Source: Laguncularia racemosa
Taxonomy: Eukaryota; Streptophyta; Magnoliopsida; Myrtales; Combretaceae
Assembly (NCBI GenBank): GCA_037954665.1
Contig: JBBMOL010000149.1
Location: 1 to 64,000 of the forward strand
Reading direction: 5' to 3'
DNA: 64,000 nt
Shown here: in pieces, positions 1 through 10,286 of the stretch
Position numbering within the stretch: position 1 is the first letter of the stretch
Layout: every line of letters begins with the position of its first letter
Made by a program: the position numbers and the translations under genes
Notes under the pieces: model-generated
What the model saw: the letters and a program-made list of their open reading frames with translations, nothing else
What the model was told of the DNA's origin: nothing
Database searches by the model: none

Positions 1-1959
1 TTTTATTGTTAGAAACTATTTTCAGCAATTATAAATGTAACCCCCAAAACCTTAATTTGCTTTAACCCCACACGTGTCCTTACTAAGTAGCAACTGCAAG
101 GCTAAATATCCATTATAAATTTAAACCTTTTTTATCTATTGTAAGATAATATCATGTAACTTCAATGATAGAAATAATGATTCTTAGGTGAATCATTCCA
201 TCATCAATACTCCAAAACGAATATATTAAACTCCAAACCCAATAACCAGGGGAAGCATCTATCAACATATAGGAATAACAAAATTAAGAGTCTAACACCA
301 TCTTCATATTCTCAAATCAACACCCTAAAGTTTTCTTGAGGAAATCTTCATTGACTTTCACATTATTCTCCATCATACTAATAGCGATGCTCTTTTCCAT
401 ATTCATCCTAATAGTAAGCCACTAAACTTTCATTCCCATCATAATCAACATGTTCATCATATTCACCTCAGTTAAAAAATAAGTTGAGTGAGCCTAAGCC
501 CAATAGGTAAGTATCACATAGACATGCATGCCATACAACAACAATATCAACATATGTAAATGCAGCGGCAATACACATCAAGTCATCAAATTATTACCTT
601 TAATTAACCAACATACAACATAGGGATACTCATGACCCTGGCACATGATATAGTATTTACATAAATATATTCCTAAAATGGGAATTGCCAATATGGGCCT
701 TATCTAATCCTAATCTTCCATAGATCATTTCGGTATAAGGTTCCACTAAGGACAATGCAGTATATCAATCATTGGGGTGCCCTTTAGGGATTTTCTACCT
801 TTAGGCTTCTAGGCCGAGCCAAGCACAAACATCACATGTAATTAAATCACTATTCCATTAGAATCATTTAAATATTATGTTAACAATCGTAAACAACAAA
901 CATGGTAAACACGTACTTGGAAAAGTTTTCTCACGGTTATCTCTTGTGTCTCTAAGAAAGGGATATAGACCTATCAAGCATAAAGAACTAAGTTTAGTTC
1001 TATCCTATAACTTAATCTAAGTTCACTAACTGGTTAATTATATCATAATTATAGAATTTCCCTTCCCCAATGTCTTGCTGTGCGTAATTCCTATTTTAGA
1101 ATTGTAAGATAGCAAAACAAAATCAAATTGTGAGCATTCCAAAAGAACACGATTAAGTGATAGGCCACATAGAGGAACATGGGAGAGAACATAGCCGTGC
1201 TAGTGGCTGCGTATCTTTTTGTGTAAAATTGTCATTTCAGCATGCCCAAGAACATGATCATGTATTTGGCTATATACTTTGACAACATGGTCACATATTC
1301 CAGCCATGTACCTTTCTATGAATTTTTATTATTTGATACACTCAAGTACACGGGCATGTCCTATGTCTTTGCACCTTTCTATATACATTCGTGTTTCTAC
1401 ACAGGCAAGTATACGGACATGTACTTGACTATGTACTACACTATTCCATCATAAACCACTTGTCCTCTTCTTCACTTTGTTCCTTAGCCCAATTTCTATG
1501 ATTTTAAGTCTAATTGGTTCTATAAATTTGTTAATCCTAATGCATTATGTGAAGTTGTGCACCTACTTGATTTAGCTTGTGATTCAAATCCTCAATTCGC
1601 TTGATCCTACGCCTGTTCCATCTTGTTCCTTGTTTTAAACCCTAACAATATGTCAAAAAATTTGCTTAGACCCACTAATCTATAATCTAAAATAATCATT
1701 TGATGATCATAACTTGATGAAATTGGATTGGTCTTGTTGCTTTTCGTTAGATTGCCTAGTGAGTCTCTAGAAGTGTCACTTAGGTGTTCACTATGCAAAT
1801 GAGGTAAAAGGGAAGCACTAGGTCAAGAGACATTTAAATACTTTGACTTTGAAAAGACTAAACTACCCCCATCCCTTTAGACTATTTACTTTACTTAACC
1901 TTGGTTTTAATTATAATAAATAATATATATTATGTGTATTTACAATAAAGGGAGGTTTG
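1..1959. other. gene-free AT-rich stretch, possible old LTR remnant
   Basis: No reading frame here resembles a known protein. Around 1230-1440 there are degenerate CATG-centred palindromic words such as AGTACACGGGCATGTCC and AGTATACGGACATGTACT, similar in style to the CACGGCCGTG clusters in the Gypsy LTRs further right. The first bases, read on the minus strand, end in a GGGGGTTACA-like string often seen near the ends of plant Gypsy LTRs. That makes an eroded minus-strand LTR plausible, but I see no partner copy, primer site or target duplication. Confidence 0.3.
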
Positions 1960-2017
1960 AAGGAAATAGGAGTTCTCATATTGTTAGAAATGTCAAAAGG
2001 AGTGCATAAATCATATA

Positions 2018-2572
2018 TGTTTTGCCAGCAATGTAATGATATTTTCTAATGGTGATGTTAGATATGTTGCTTTGATTAAAGAGGGTTTGGATGATTTCTA
2101 TTCTTTGGCTAGCCTCAAAGCTAATAGTTCAATAATTTTTACAAAAACTATCATCCATATTTTATATATCCAAAATTTATTAATATTTACCCATTAAATA
2201 TATCAATAGCATATATTAACCACATGGTCGGTAGCTTGGCAAATTGGGCCAATTGCTTAGGTCGCTAAGTATTTAGAAAAGGATTGAATTCTTTACATGT
2301 TGGACTTTGCTCTTGGTGGACTCCTTATCAAAGACTTGGGTGTTCCTTTGTCATCAACAAAGCCAAATAAGTCTACATGCCACTTCCTCACTGAAAAATT
2401 AAGCAAGCACATCAACAATTGGACTTGTAAAGTCCTCTCCTATGCTAATCGCATCCAATTGGTGAAGACTATACTTCTCTCCTTACAAGTTTATTGTTGC
2501 ATATGCTTTATACTTCCTAAGAGTAACTTGAAAGCCTTTTACTACAAAGATGAAGAGGTTTTCATGGGATGA
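2018..2572 (+). pseudogene. LINE reverse transcriptase fragment (split)
   Basis: The first part (2018-2130) reads HICFASNVMIFSNGDV in one frame. This lines up with the THLCFADDLLLF-type active-site block of plant LINE RTs, with the catalytic Asp pair replaced by Ser-Asn, then a 'LDDFYSLASLKANSS' segment. The LINE frame resumes at 2276 with a KRIEFF-like string, so the 145-bp block at 2131-2275 is a clean insertion. Beyond it, in another frame (2297-2572), come LGVPLSS, WTCKVLSYANRIQLVKTILLS and a FILPK-like string, all typical of the region after the active site. At least one frameshift and the lost Asp pair make it non-functional. Confidence 0.65.
2131..2275 (+). repeat. 145-bp interspersed block, copy A, inserted in the LINE
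   Basis: This block is about 97% identical (about 4 mismatches, no indels) to 14594-14738, in the same orientation. Joining 2130 directly to 2276 restores the LINE reading frame, so the block is an insertion. It starts AATAATTTTTACAAAAAC and ends GCTAAGTATTTA. I see no terminal inverted repeats, no poly-A tail and no target duplication. Confidence 0.75.
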
Positions 2573-3560
2573 GAGAGATGAAACAAGGGCTAAAGCTAAA
2601 CTAGATTGGGAAATAATTTGTAAATAGACGGTAGAAGGTGGCCTAGGTGTTGTGGATCTTGTTGTGTGGAACAAGGCAGCATAACTCATGAATATTTGCT
2701 TTCTTTGCAAGGATAAAGACAATGGCTTATGGACTAGATAGGTGCATTCAGAGCTTATTAGAGATAAGAACTTCTAAATAATGAAAATTTTAGCAAATAT
2801 CTCTTGGTCATATTGGAAAATTTTGCTACTAAAGCCTTTGGCACAAAGCTTACTTAAGTGGGAAGTGGGAAATGGGAGTATCATCTCGCTTTGTTATGAT
2901 GAATCGCATCAAAATGGTCCTTTGGTTTCTTAGTTGAATGGATGGATCATTTACTCTTCAAGTCTTCCATGGAAGCTAGAATTTGCTGCATTATTAATGA
3001 GAATGGATGTGATTGGTTGGAGAGTGAATTGTGGGAATAGGGTAAGAGAAGGATTACATGGAGCTATCACTCCTAAGGTTAACTATGAAGATTGATTTGC
3101 TTAAAGAAATAAGCCTTCAAATAATTTTCTATCTAGGAAGCTTATGAATCACTTTTGCCCCCAAGGGAATAGGCTCAATGGAGCCAATTTGTGTGGAAAA
3201 AAAAAAGGCACCTAGAATTTTCTTCTTTTTTATGGCTAGTTGCTAACCAAAAACTCAACACTATTGACGAATTGGTTCTTTGAGGTATTACTTCTCAAAA
3301 CTATTGGCTATCTGTGTAATAAGAAGGATTTATATTGCCACCTCTTTTTCAAGTGTTCTTTTCTGCATGAAGTATGGTGTAAGCTAGAAGAAGTGGGGTT
3401 AAGTAATGTTGTGTTGCTGTCCCAAGCTGTGGACATCCATGGCCTCTATAATTTCCTTAATCCTAGACTTGCTTCCTCCAGGAGGTTGCTGATTGGTTTT
3501 GTAATATAATAATTTGAAAAGAGATTAGGTCTTTCTTCTCACTCCATTGTGGATGTTACT
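2573..3560 (+). pseudogene. LINE ORF2 C-terminal part with zf-RVT remnant
   Basis: Conceptual translation gives fragments such as EGGLGVVDL, then, after many stops and frameshifts, an open stretch at 3240-3509 (89 codons). That stretch carries LLTKNSTLLTNWF and a HLFFKCSFLHEVWCKL string, which is the Cys/His pattern of the zf-RVT domain at the end of plant LINE ORF2. The first Cys pair is not clear. No intact frame joins this part to the RT part upstream. Confidence 0.55.
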
Positions 3561-3640
3561 TGCACAATACTCTTTTGTATACATTTTTAATCAATGAAAT
3601 ATATCTAATGTTACATAAAAAATAATAATAATAATAAAAC

Positions 3641-3943
3641 GCACACACACACACAAAGTAATGAACTGCACAAGCCTCGTAGTATCAATCCGATCGGCTA
3701 TGACCAATCTTCAGTTGTTTATGGTGCTAATGGATAACACACACACACACACACACAAATAACGAACTACACAAGCCTCTTTACATCGATCCAATCAGTT
3801 AAGATCAATCTTCAGTTGTTTATAGTGCTAATGCTCACACACAAGCACGCACGCATACACATACAAAATAACGAACTGCACAAGCCTCCTTACATCGATC
3901 CGATCGGCTACGACTAATCTTCAGTTGTTTATGGTGCTAATGG
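3641..3943. repeat. compound minisatellite, three units of about 100 bp
   Basis: Each unit is a CA-rich run of variable length followed by a conserved core of about 74 bp that begins near AACGAACTGCACAAGCCT and ends TTTATGGTGCTAATG. Units are at about 3641-3733, 3734-3833 and 3834-3943. The array starts directly after the LINE 3' tail. The core is not a sequence I recognise. Confidence 0.8.
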
Positions 3944-4517
3944 TTAGCTGCCTACTTGGGCATCGATGAACCCCACTCCAATCCGCATTCATCTTCTTAT
4001 TTGATGTTTTTTTCTTTTTTTCGCCCTTTCCTTTTATGATCATGGATATCCCGTAGATTTAAGACAAACACCTAACAATACAAAAATAGCTAGTGTGTGC
4101 AATGAGCCGACAGTGCACCTTCTTTATTGTCTCACCATTTTCAGATCATAACAAATAGCTCAGGGCATGGCATGGAATTGAGAGACGTGACTAGTTCTAT
4201 TATCATCGGATTAGCAGTGTCATGAAACTTTTATGGCAAGAGTTAAATCTTTTTATTATTATTATTGATATAGATGATTTCTAATTGATTGGGATTTCTA
4301 GACCTAATGCTTATTTGTTCTTTTTTTTCTTCCCCCTTTTTCCAGAGACATGGTTAGGCCAACAAACTCCTTAAAAAATGGGTTCACAAATGCTGTTGTC
4401 ATGGCATTTACCCCTAGAGACTAAAACTAATTAATTAACATTAACAATCATTAATATCAAATGTAAAATGTAAATTATATATAAATATATATATATATAA
4501 ACCAATTTAGAAATCGT
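3944..4517. other. unassigned spacer
   Basis: AT-rich sequence between the minisatellite and the Copia element, with a short TA repeat near 4478-4500. I see no coding or element signal. Confidence 0.6.
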
Positions 4518-4895
4518 TGGTCCCAATTAGATTAATCAAGAGGGGGTGAATTGATTAATTACTTAAAGTTTCACTTTTTTACAAATCATTCAAAAACACT
4601 TGACTAATAAAATCACGTGAATAACAATAATGGTGAACAATAATGTGTAGTAAACAAAATGAGTAGAGAAGAATAAAATGCTTAAAGATTTATAGAGGTT
4701 CCGCCTCAAACGTCAGTCCTCTCTTCCAGCTCCACGCCGGGTCCCGATTGTCTATACCGGTTGTGTTTCACTATATCAAACAAATTGAAAGTATACAATA
4801 TAAGCCTCTTCAAGGCGAAGTCTCACTGCTGAGTCTTTCTAGCTTCTTCACTAAGCTAATCACTCAAACTACAGTGATAAAATAACTATCAATTC

Positions 4896-4905
4896 CTTAT
4901 ATACA
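4896..4905 (-). promoter_or_regulatory. TATA-like box in the Sirevirus 3' LTR
   Basis: The plus strand CTTATATACA reads TGTATATAAG on the element strand. In the 5' LTR, the copy that would drive the element, the matching site (13316-13325) reads TGTGTATAAG, so it has weakened there. Assignment is by motif only. Confidence 0.4.
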
Positions 4906-5610
4906 AAAGGAATTACAATGACAATGAGGAATATCAAATTTCCTCTATAAAATAGATCACATGTATATGTAAAATTTTCTACTTGAAGATGTATGAGCCT
5001 TTTCTTTTCCGTGTGTTTTTTTTCTTCCCACAGAAGAACGTTCTCTCTTCTTCCTTCTTTTATGAAGAAACATAACAGTTACTTGGAGTTCCACGTGACA
5101 AGCTTTTTTATTTTTTGAAATTTTGTATTTCAAAAATAAGTTGATTCTGTTGGAGAGGATCTACATTCCGCGATATCTTTGATGATGATAAGCTTGGATA
5201 AATCAGTTTGACCAAGATCTTCTTTAGAGATATTTCTTGAATCAAGTTTGTTGAAGATATCCCTCATATTGTGGAACCATATCTTCATGTAACAACCATA
5301 TTTCTTATCCTTATCTTTGTAACTGCTGGATCTCCTAAAATATAGCATAAATATCTAGATTTAAATCTTGATAAAACTTGTAAATCTTATATGATCTCAC
5401 TTTATTATAAAATGAAATCTTTGAATAAAATCTTATAAAACTTTATGTTAATTAAAAAAACCCCATGATATAAAATCCAACTTTAGTAAAACACATCAAG
5501 TATATTACCCAAATATACTTGACATGTGGAGCTAGGCCTTGAAATTTATTAAAAACCATTGATACAAAAATTAGAGCGAAATTTGGAAAAAATTCTTGAC
5601 AGACATGGAA

Positions 5611-5762
5611 GGTTCTGAAAGTGCTTCTGAAGCAAACCTGTTAACTGTCCTCCTGTTATGAAAGTTCTAAAAGTACTTTTGAAACAAACCTGTCAACTAT
5701 TCTCCTATTGTAAAGGTCCTGAAAGTGCTTCTAAAAGATTATTACGAGAACTACGGATACAC
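5611..5762 (-). repeat. 52-bp tandem repeat in the LTR
   Basis: Units begin at about 5612, 5664 and 5716 (period exactly 52), the last one partial. The other LTR has the same array with units at about 14031, 14083 and 14135. Each unit opens with two TTCTG-type words whose starts are 12 bp apart. Confidence 0.85.
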
Positions 5763-5971
5763 TACACAACTTCTGAAACACCTTCTGTCAGAACAAAAAT
5801 AATCTATATAACACTTTTGAAGGTTCTGAACAAACTTCTATCTCCTTGTTCAATTTAGAAAAATTATGAAAATTACGTACTATCTTCTGAAACAACTTCT
5901 GACAAGCTTAAACATACGTTACACATTATTCCTCTTTTGTTAACAACAAAACTAAATTAGAGAACTTAACA

Positions 5972-5986
5972 TTCTCCCCCTTTTTT
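5972..5986 (-). other. polypurine tract next to the 3' LTR
   Basis: On the element strand the sequence is AAAAAAGGGGGAGAA, directly followed by the LTR start TGTTAAGTTC. This is the expected position of the primer for plus-strand DNA synthesis. Confidence 0.8.
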
Positions 5987-6059
5987 ATGATAACAAAACA
6001 CCATTAGATAAACAAAATAGAAACAACTTTCATGTTCAAGCAAGCATATATTCCTATAA

Positions 6060-6176
6060 CAAAAAAGCATCATAAACACAATAGAATCATTATAAACGCA
6101 TTGATCATAAGTACAATAGTAAGCAGCATTGATCATAAACACATTGATCATAAGCACTCATAAGCACAATAGAATC
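6060..6176. repeat. imperfect short repeats before the polypurine tracts
   Basis: The words ATTGATCATAAACAC / ATTGATCATAAGCAC and AGCACAATAGAATCATT recur several times, with degenerate forms between them. The array lies between the main polypurine tract and its extra copies. Confidence 0.6.
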
Positions 6177-6220
6177 ATTCTCCCCCTTTTTGTTAACATC
6201 AAAAGGGATAACTCCCCCTT
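6177..6220 (-). other. extra polypurine-tract copies
   Basis: On the element strand AAAAAGGGGGAGAAT lies at 6177-6191 and AAGGGGGAGT at 6211-6220. They repeat the core of the main tract at 5972-5986. Multiple polypurine tracts upstream of the 3' LTR are, to my knowledge, a described Sirevirus trait. Confidence 0.6.
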
Positions 6221-6287
6221 AATCGATGCATAAAAGATAAAAGAATTCTTTTACAACTTGATTTCAAAACAAAAATTAAGATAAAAA

Positions 6288-8027
6288 CTAAGATTTTCTG
6301 GATCTTGTGACTCGAGAGGTAGAAGAAGTGGTGGAAGGTTTGGTAGAGGAAGGTTTTTCTGGTGAAGTATCCAAGTCGATGATATGTGCGCCAGAGCAAA
6401 CATAATCTAGAAATTTGGTGGATAAGAACAGCTTGATTTCACCATGAAGACTTGTGATAGATTGGGATGTTTTATCCGTCTTGGAGTCCAAAGTCTTGAA
6501 GGAGTTAGTGACTGAATCTCCTATCTTCCTCACTTGTGAGACAAACTTGTCAAAAGCAATCACATTGTTAGATAAATCTTACTTGACTCTCGCACTAAAC
6601 TCATCATAGAGAATTCTATAGTGATGGAGATCAGTAAGCATTTTCTCAGAATTTTTCTTGCTATCAGAAAGAATATCAGAAGTTTGTTTAACTTGTAACT
6701 CTATTGCTTCTAGTCTCCTAAGATCAGACCATTGAAGAACTGAAATTTCATCTGTCAAAGCTGTCTTAACTAAATCTAATAGCTCATGTTTCAAAGCTTC
6801 TCGCATAACATTCTTCACTTGTTCCAGATCCACATTAGATATAGCTTCTTTTGTTCCACTCTTCCCAGCCTCATCAGCATATGGTTGCTTCCTATAATCT
6901 GTTCCAAACTCTGTTCTAGGTTCTGAACCTCCTTCTTGAACAGGTATTGAAGAAGTTCCAAAAGGAACAATTCTTTTCATATGCCTTTGATGGACAAAAT
7001 GTGCACCATCATTCACATACCACAAACAATCCTTAACAAAGATCGACATATGATGAAAAACTTCTTTACCTATCCTCTTTAACTTAATAGGTTCAGAAGA
7101 GCTGGTAGGCAAAACTATCCCTTTAAACACAAACAACCGCATAAGTACATTCCCAAATACCAAACTTTCTTTATTTCTCCATATTTGATCAATGACGCTA
7201 GAAGCCATGTCCACATTCTTTCTATTAATCATCGCATAGATAATTTGAGCATGTTCTATGGACATTGAAGTAGAACTGCCCTTCCTTGGACATATACATT
7301 CAACAATAATCTTGTGTATGATTCGAGGAAATAACTCGAAATCAATAACCATTGCTTCTTTTCCATAATCCATTTGTAAGCCTCCATTTATAGCAGCAAA
7401 CAGATCATTCCTAGGCATGTTTGTAATTTCTACATCATCATTTACATCATGTAAGTGTAGACATTTAATTACATTTGCCCTAGAAATTGTAATGTCTTGA
7501 TCACATACCCTGGAAACTAAAACATTCTCTTCCGAAAGACTTAAACTTCCATAAAATTCTTTCACACACTCGCCATAAACTAGAACTTGAGTAGAGCAAA
7601 GTTCCATGCATCCTATGGGTTCTAAAAGTTCATTCCAGTAAAATCCATTACTTGTAAAGAAATTAAAATCCACAAAACTACAAGAACACACCTCATTTTT
7701 CTTCCTTCGAAGAGATTTTGAAATTGAGGGTTTCAGACTTGGTACATTCCTTTGTTTTGTTTGCTTCTTGGCTATTTTCTTGGGCGGAGAGGTTTCTCGA
7801 GTAACCTTTTCTTTCCCTTTTGAAGACGATGCAACCCGTTTTCTTTTGGAAATTTTCTTGGAACCTATGATAGATTCGGAGTTAGGGGAACTTGGATTCT
7901 CCTCTATTGAAGGTTCTTGATGTTTTTCCGAAGAATCTGAAGATTCATCATGAATCACTAAAGGCTTGTTGGAAGATTTTGTTTTGAAGGTTTTTTGTTT
8001 GAGACGTTCTAAAGATTTAGGTGCCAT
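6288..8027 (-). pseudogene. post-pol ('envelope-like') ORF of the Sirevirus-like element
   Basis: The likely start is the ATG at 8027-8025 in strong plant context (CCAATGGC), 11 nt inside the end of the pol frame and in another frame. About 482 codons are open until a TAA at 6581-6579. The same frame then runs on to 6288 for roughly 97 further codons, ending in a basic tail, so the TAA probably truncates a longer protein. Segments in order: a Ser/Lys-rich N-terminus with clusters such as KKISKRKR and PPKKIAKKQTKQR that look like nuclear-localisation signals (first 110 residues); a globular region with GFYWNELLEPIGC and VKEFYGSL, resembling the domain annotated in plants as 'putative plant transposon protein'; then a C-terminal predicted coiled coil. 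I see no signal peptide or convincing membrane helix, so an envelope function is doubtful. Confidence 0.65.
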
Positions 8028-9190
8028 TGGAGTCACAATGAGAGAGAAGGAAAATAGAGAGAGAGAGAAAAAGCAGATTGCGAAGAAAGGAAAAATTAGA
8101 GAAAAAGAAAAAAATATATATTATATGAATAAAGATTTTCAAATATTGAAGGTTGCGGGGGGAAAAAAATAAAAAAGGGTTACAAATTCCTAATTCATTT
8201 CTAATAAATTCAAATTTTACCTTTTCAAGAGGTTTAGTAAAAATGTCTGCAAATTGATTATCGGTTGGAACAAATTCAACATTTATATCTCCATTATGCA
8301 CATGATCTCTAATAAAATGATGTCTAATTTCTATGTGCTTTGACCTAGAATGATGTATTGGATTTTTTGTCAAATTTATTGCATTCTTGTTGTCACATTT
8401 AATTGGCACAGTTTTAAAATTTATTCCATAATCATTCAATTGTTGTTTTATCCATAAAACTTGTGCACAGCAATTACCAATAGAAACATATTCAGCTTCA
8501 GCTGTGGATAGAGCAACAAAATTTTGTTTTTTAGAAGACCAAGAAATTAATTTATCACCTAGGAATTGACAAGTACCAGATGTGCTTTTTCTATCAATTT
8601 TACAACCAGCATAATCTGCATCAGAATATCCTATTAAATCAAAATTTTGATTTTTAGGATACCAGATGCCTAAATTTGAAGTATTAACTAGGTATTTGAA
8701 AATACGCTTTACAGTTGATAAATGAATTTCTGTTGGTGCAGCTTGAAATCTAGCACACAAACACACACTAAACAAAATATCAGGTCTTGATACAGTCAAG
8801 TACAATAAAGAACCTATAAGGTTCCTATATAGTTTCTCACTTACCTTCTGTCCATTTGAGTCAGAATCTAACCTTGTTGAAGTACTCATAGGTGTTGTAA
8901 CATTTCTGCAGCCATCATATCCAAATTTCTTCAATATTTGTTTTGTATATTTTTCTTGATGAACAAAAATTCCTTCTTTTGTTTGTTTTATTTGAAGCCC
9001 CAAAAAGAATGTCAATTCTCCCATCATTGACATTTCAAATTCTGCCTGCATGGTCTCAGCAAATTCTTGACACAACAATTCTTTAGTAGATCCAAAGATA
9101 ATATCATCCACATATATTTGTACAACCAAGATATCATTATCAAAAGTTTTCAAGAATAAAGTAGTGTCAACTTTTCCTCTATGAAAACTT
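8017..9190 (-). pseudogene. Copia reverse transcriptase C-terminal part and RNase H
   Basis: This open frame (8017-9153, extending upstream to the frameshift near 9190) carries the RT active site YVDDIIFGST, followed by GLQIKQTKEGIF, then RNase H with YSDADYAG, STAEAEYVS and CDNKNAI, and the closing HIEIRHHFIRD and FTKPL strings. All key RNase H acidic residues are visible. The N-terminal RT part lies in a different frame (9150-10286); the break coincides with an 8-T run on the coding strand at about 9200. The last 40 codons are hydrophobic and probably read through spacer up to a TAA at 8019-8017. Confidence 0.85.
8040..8126 (-). promoter_or_regulatory. candidate internal promoter for the post-pol ORF
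   Basis: On the element strand an AT-only TATA-like stretch (ATATAATATATATT, about 8113-8126) is followed by about 70 nt that are almost entirely C and T, with CTCTCTCTCTCT runs (about 8041-8108), and then the ATG at 8027. A TATA box with a downstream pyrimidine patch is a common plant core-promoter layout. The tract could instead be a splice-acceptor pyrimidine tract; no clear branch-point/AG pair was identified. Confidence 0.4.
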
Positions 9191-10286
9191 TTAGAGATAA
9201 AAAAAACATACTCAATCTTTCATACCAAGCTCTTGGAGCTTGTTTCAAACCATATAGTGCTTTATTTAATTTAAAAACATAGTCTAATTTGAAAGGATCT
9301 TCAAAACCAAGTGGTTGTTCCACATAAACTTCTTCTTTTATAAAACCATTTAAAAATGCACTTTTTACATCCATTTGAAAAACTTTAAAATCCTTATAAG
9401 ATGCATATGCAAGCATCAACCGTATTGCTTCTAATCTAGCAACAGGTGCATATGTTTCATCAAAATATATTCCTTCTTCTTGTGAATAACCTTTAGCTAC
9501 CAATCTTGCTTTATTTCTTATAATTTTTCCTTCTTCATCTAATTTATTTTTAAACACCCATTTAGTTCCAATTATAGACTTTCCTCTAGGTCTAGGAACT
9601 AAGTTCCATACATTGTTTCTTTGAAATTGATTTAATTCTTCTTGCATAGAGATGATCCAATTATCATCACTTAAAGCTTCTTCCATATTACTAGGTTCAA
9701 TTTCGGATAACAACACAAAATGATTTTCAAGATTTTGTAAATTAGCTCTTGTTTTAACCCCAGATTGAACATTACCTATTATTTGATCAGAAGGATGTGC
9801 AGACTTATACCTCCAGGTTTTAGAAGCCTCTTGTTCAGATCTTACAACTTCTGAAGTACCTTCTGCATTTGCTTCTGACTTAGGTTCTGAACTAACTTCT
9901 GCTTTAGAATTGGAGTTCTTTTCTTCATCAGAATCAACATCCTTTAAATCCTCAATAAATTTAACATTTATTGATTCTTCAATAGTTTTTGATGATTTAT
10001 TGAAAACACGATAAGCACGACTATTTAGAGAATATCTTAAGAAAATAGCTTCTTCAGATCTTTCATTAAACTTACCAAGGTTGAGAGGATTCTTTTTCAC
10101 AAAGCATTTAGATCCAAAGATATGAAAATATGAAACGTTAGGTTTCTTACCTCGAAATATCTCATAAGCAGTCTTTGATGTCATAGGTCGAATGAAAACT
10201 CTATTGATGATATAGCAAGCTGTAGAAACTGCTTCTGCCCAAAAATACTTAGCAATTCCACTTTCATTTAACATAGACCTAGTCAT
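9150..10286 (-). pseudogene. Copia integrase C-terminal end, linker and reverse transcriptase N-terminal part
   Basis: It begins just after an integrase deletion with TRSMLNESGIAKYFWAEA, continues through the integrase C-terminal region (FGSKCFVKK), and then has a Ser/Glu-rich linker (codons about 125-170) encoded by TTCTG-type words spaced exactly 12 bp. The RT part follows: WVFKNKLDEEGKI, ARLVAKGYSQ, YAPVARLEAIR, FQMDVKSAFLNG and ALYGLKQAPRAWYERL. The frame is lost at a homopolymer near 9200; the remainder of the RT continues in the next frame downstream. Family identity is certain; function is not possible. Confidence 0.85.
9849..9908. repeat. five TTCTG words at exact 12-bp spacing
   Basis: On the plus strand, TTCTG begins at 9849, 9861, 9873, 9885 and 9897. 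On the coding strand the unit is CAGAA plus seven variable bases, encoding a Ser-Glu/Ala-Glu-rich linker. The same spacing occurs in the LTRs, where there are six such pairs. Confidence 0.85.

Larger units (their letters stand above)
1960..3640 (+). mobile_element. 5'-truncated plant LINE (L1-like non-LTR retrotransposon)
   Basis: Translations in shifting plus-strand frames match the 3' half of a plant LINE ORF2: a degenerate RT active-site region (about 2018-2130), the following RT/thumb segment (2276-2572), a 'GGLGV' segment (about 2630-2665) and a zinc-binding zf-RVT tail (3240-3509). The 3' end has the usual LINE shape: a short UTR ending in an A-rich then AAT-repeat tail at about 3616-3640. 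The endonuclease and the N-terminal RT are absent, so this is a truncated dead copy. A 145-bp foreign block interrupts it at 2131-2275. The left limit is approximate. Confidence 0.7.
4518..5971 (-). repeat. 3' LTR of the Sirevirus-like element
   Basis: This 1454-bp copy pairs with 12937-14389. On the plus strand it starts TGGTCCCAATTAGATT and ends GAACTTAACA, giving TG...CA ends. It holds about 2.6 copies of a 52-bp tandem repeat (5611-5762) and many paired TTCTG words. On the element strand a TATA-like TGTATATAAGG lies at 4896-4905. Small ORFs inside it (for example 5130-5348) recur in the other LTR only because the LTRs are copies. Confidence 0.9.

Noticed and set aside
2221..2275. Helitron end suspected in the 145-bp block (hairpin CTTAG-GTCG-CTAAG near the 3' end)
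   Set aside because: The block ends TTTA/TTAG rather than CTRR, the insertion is not between A and T, and the twin copy lacks a TC start.
5611..5762. CRISPR-like reading of the 52-bp repeat array
   Set aside because: Units are directly tandem without spacers, lie in an LTR, and the genome is a plant's.
5130..5858. Small ORFs of 66-72 codons present in both Sirevirus LTRs
   Set aside because: Same explanation: duplicated LTR, no protein-like features.
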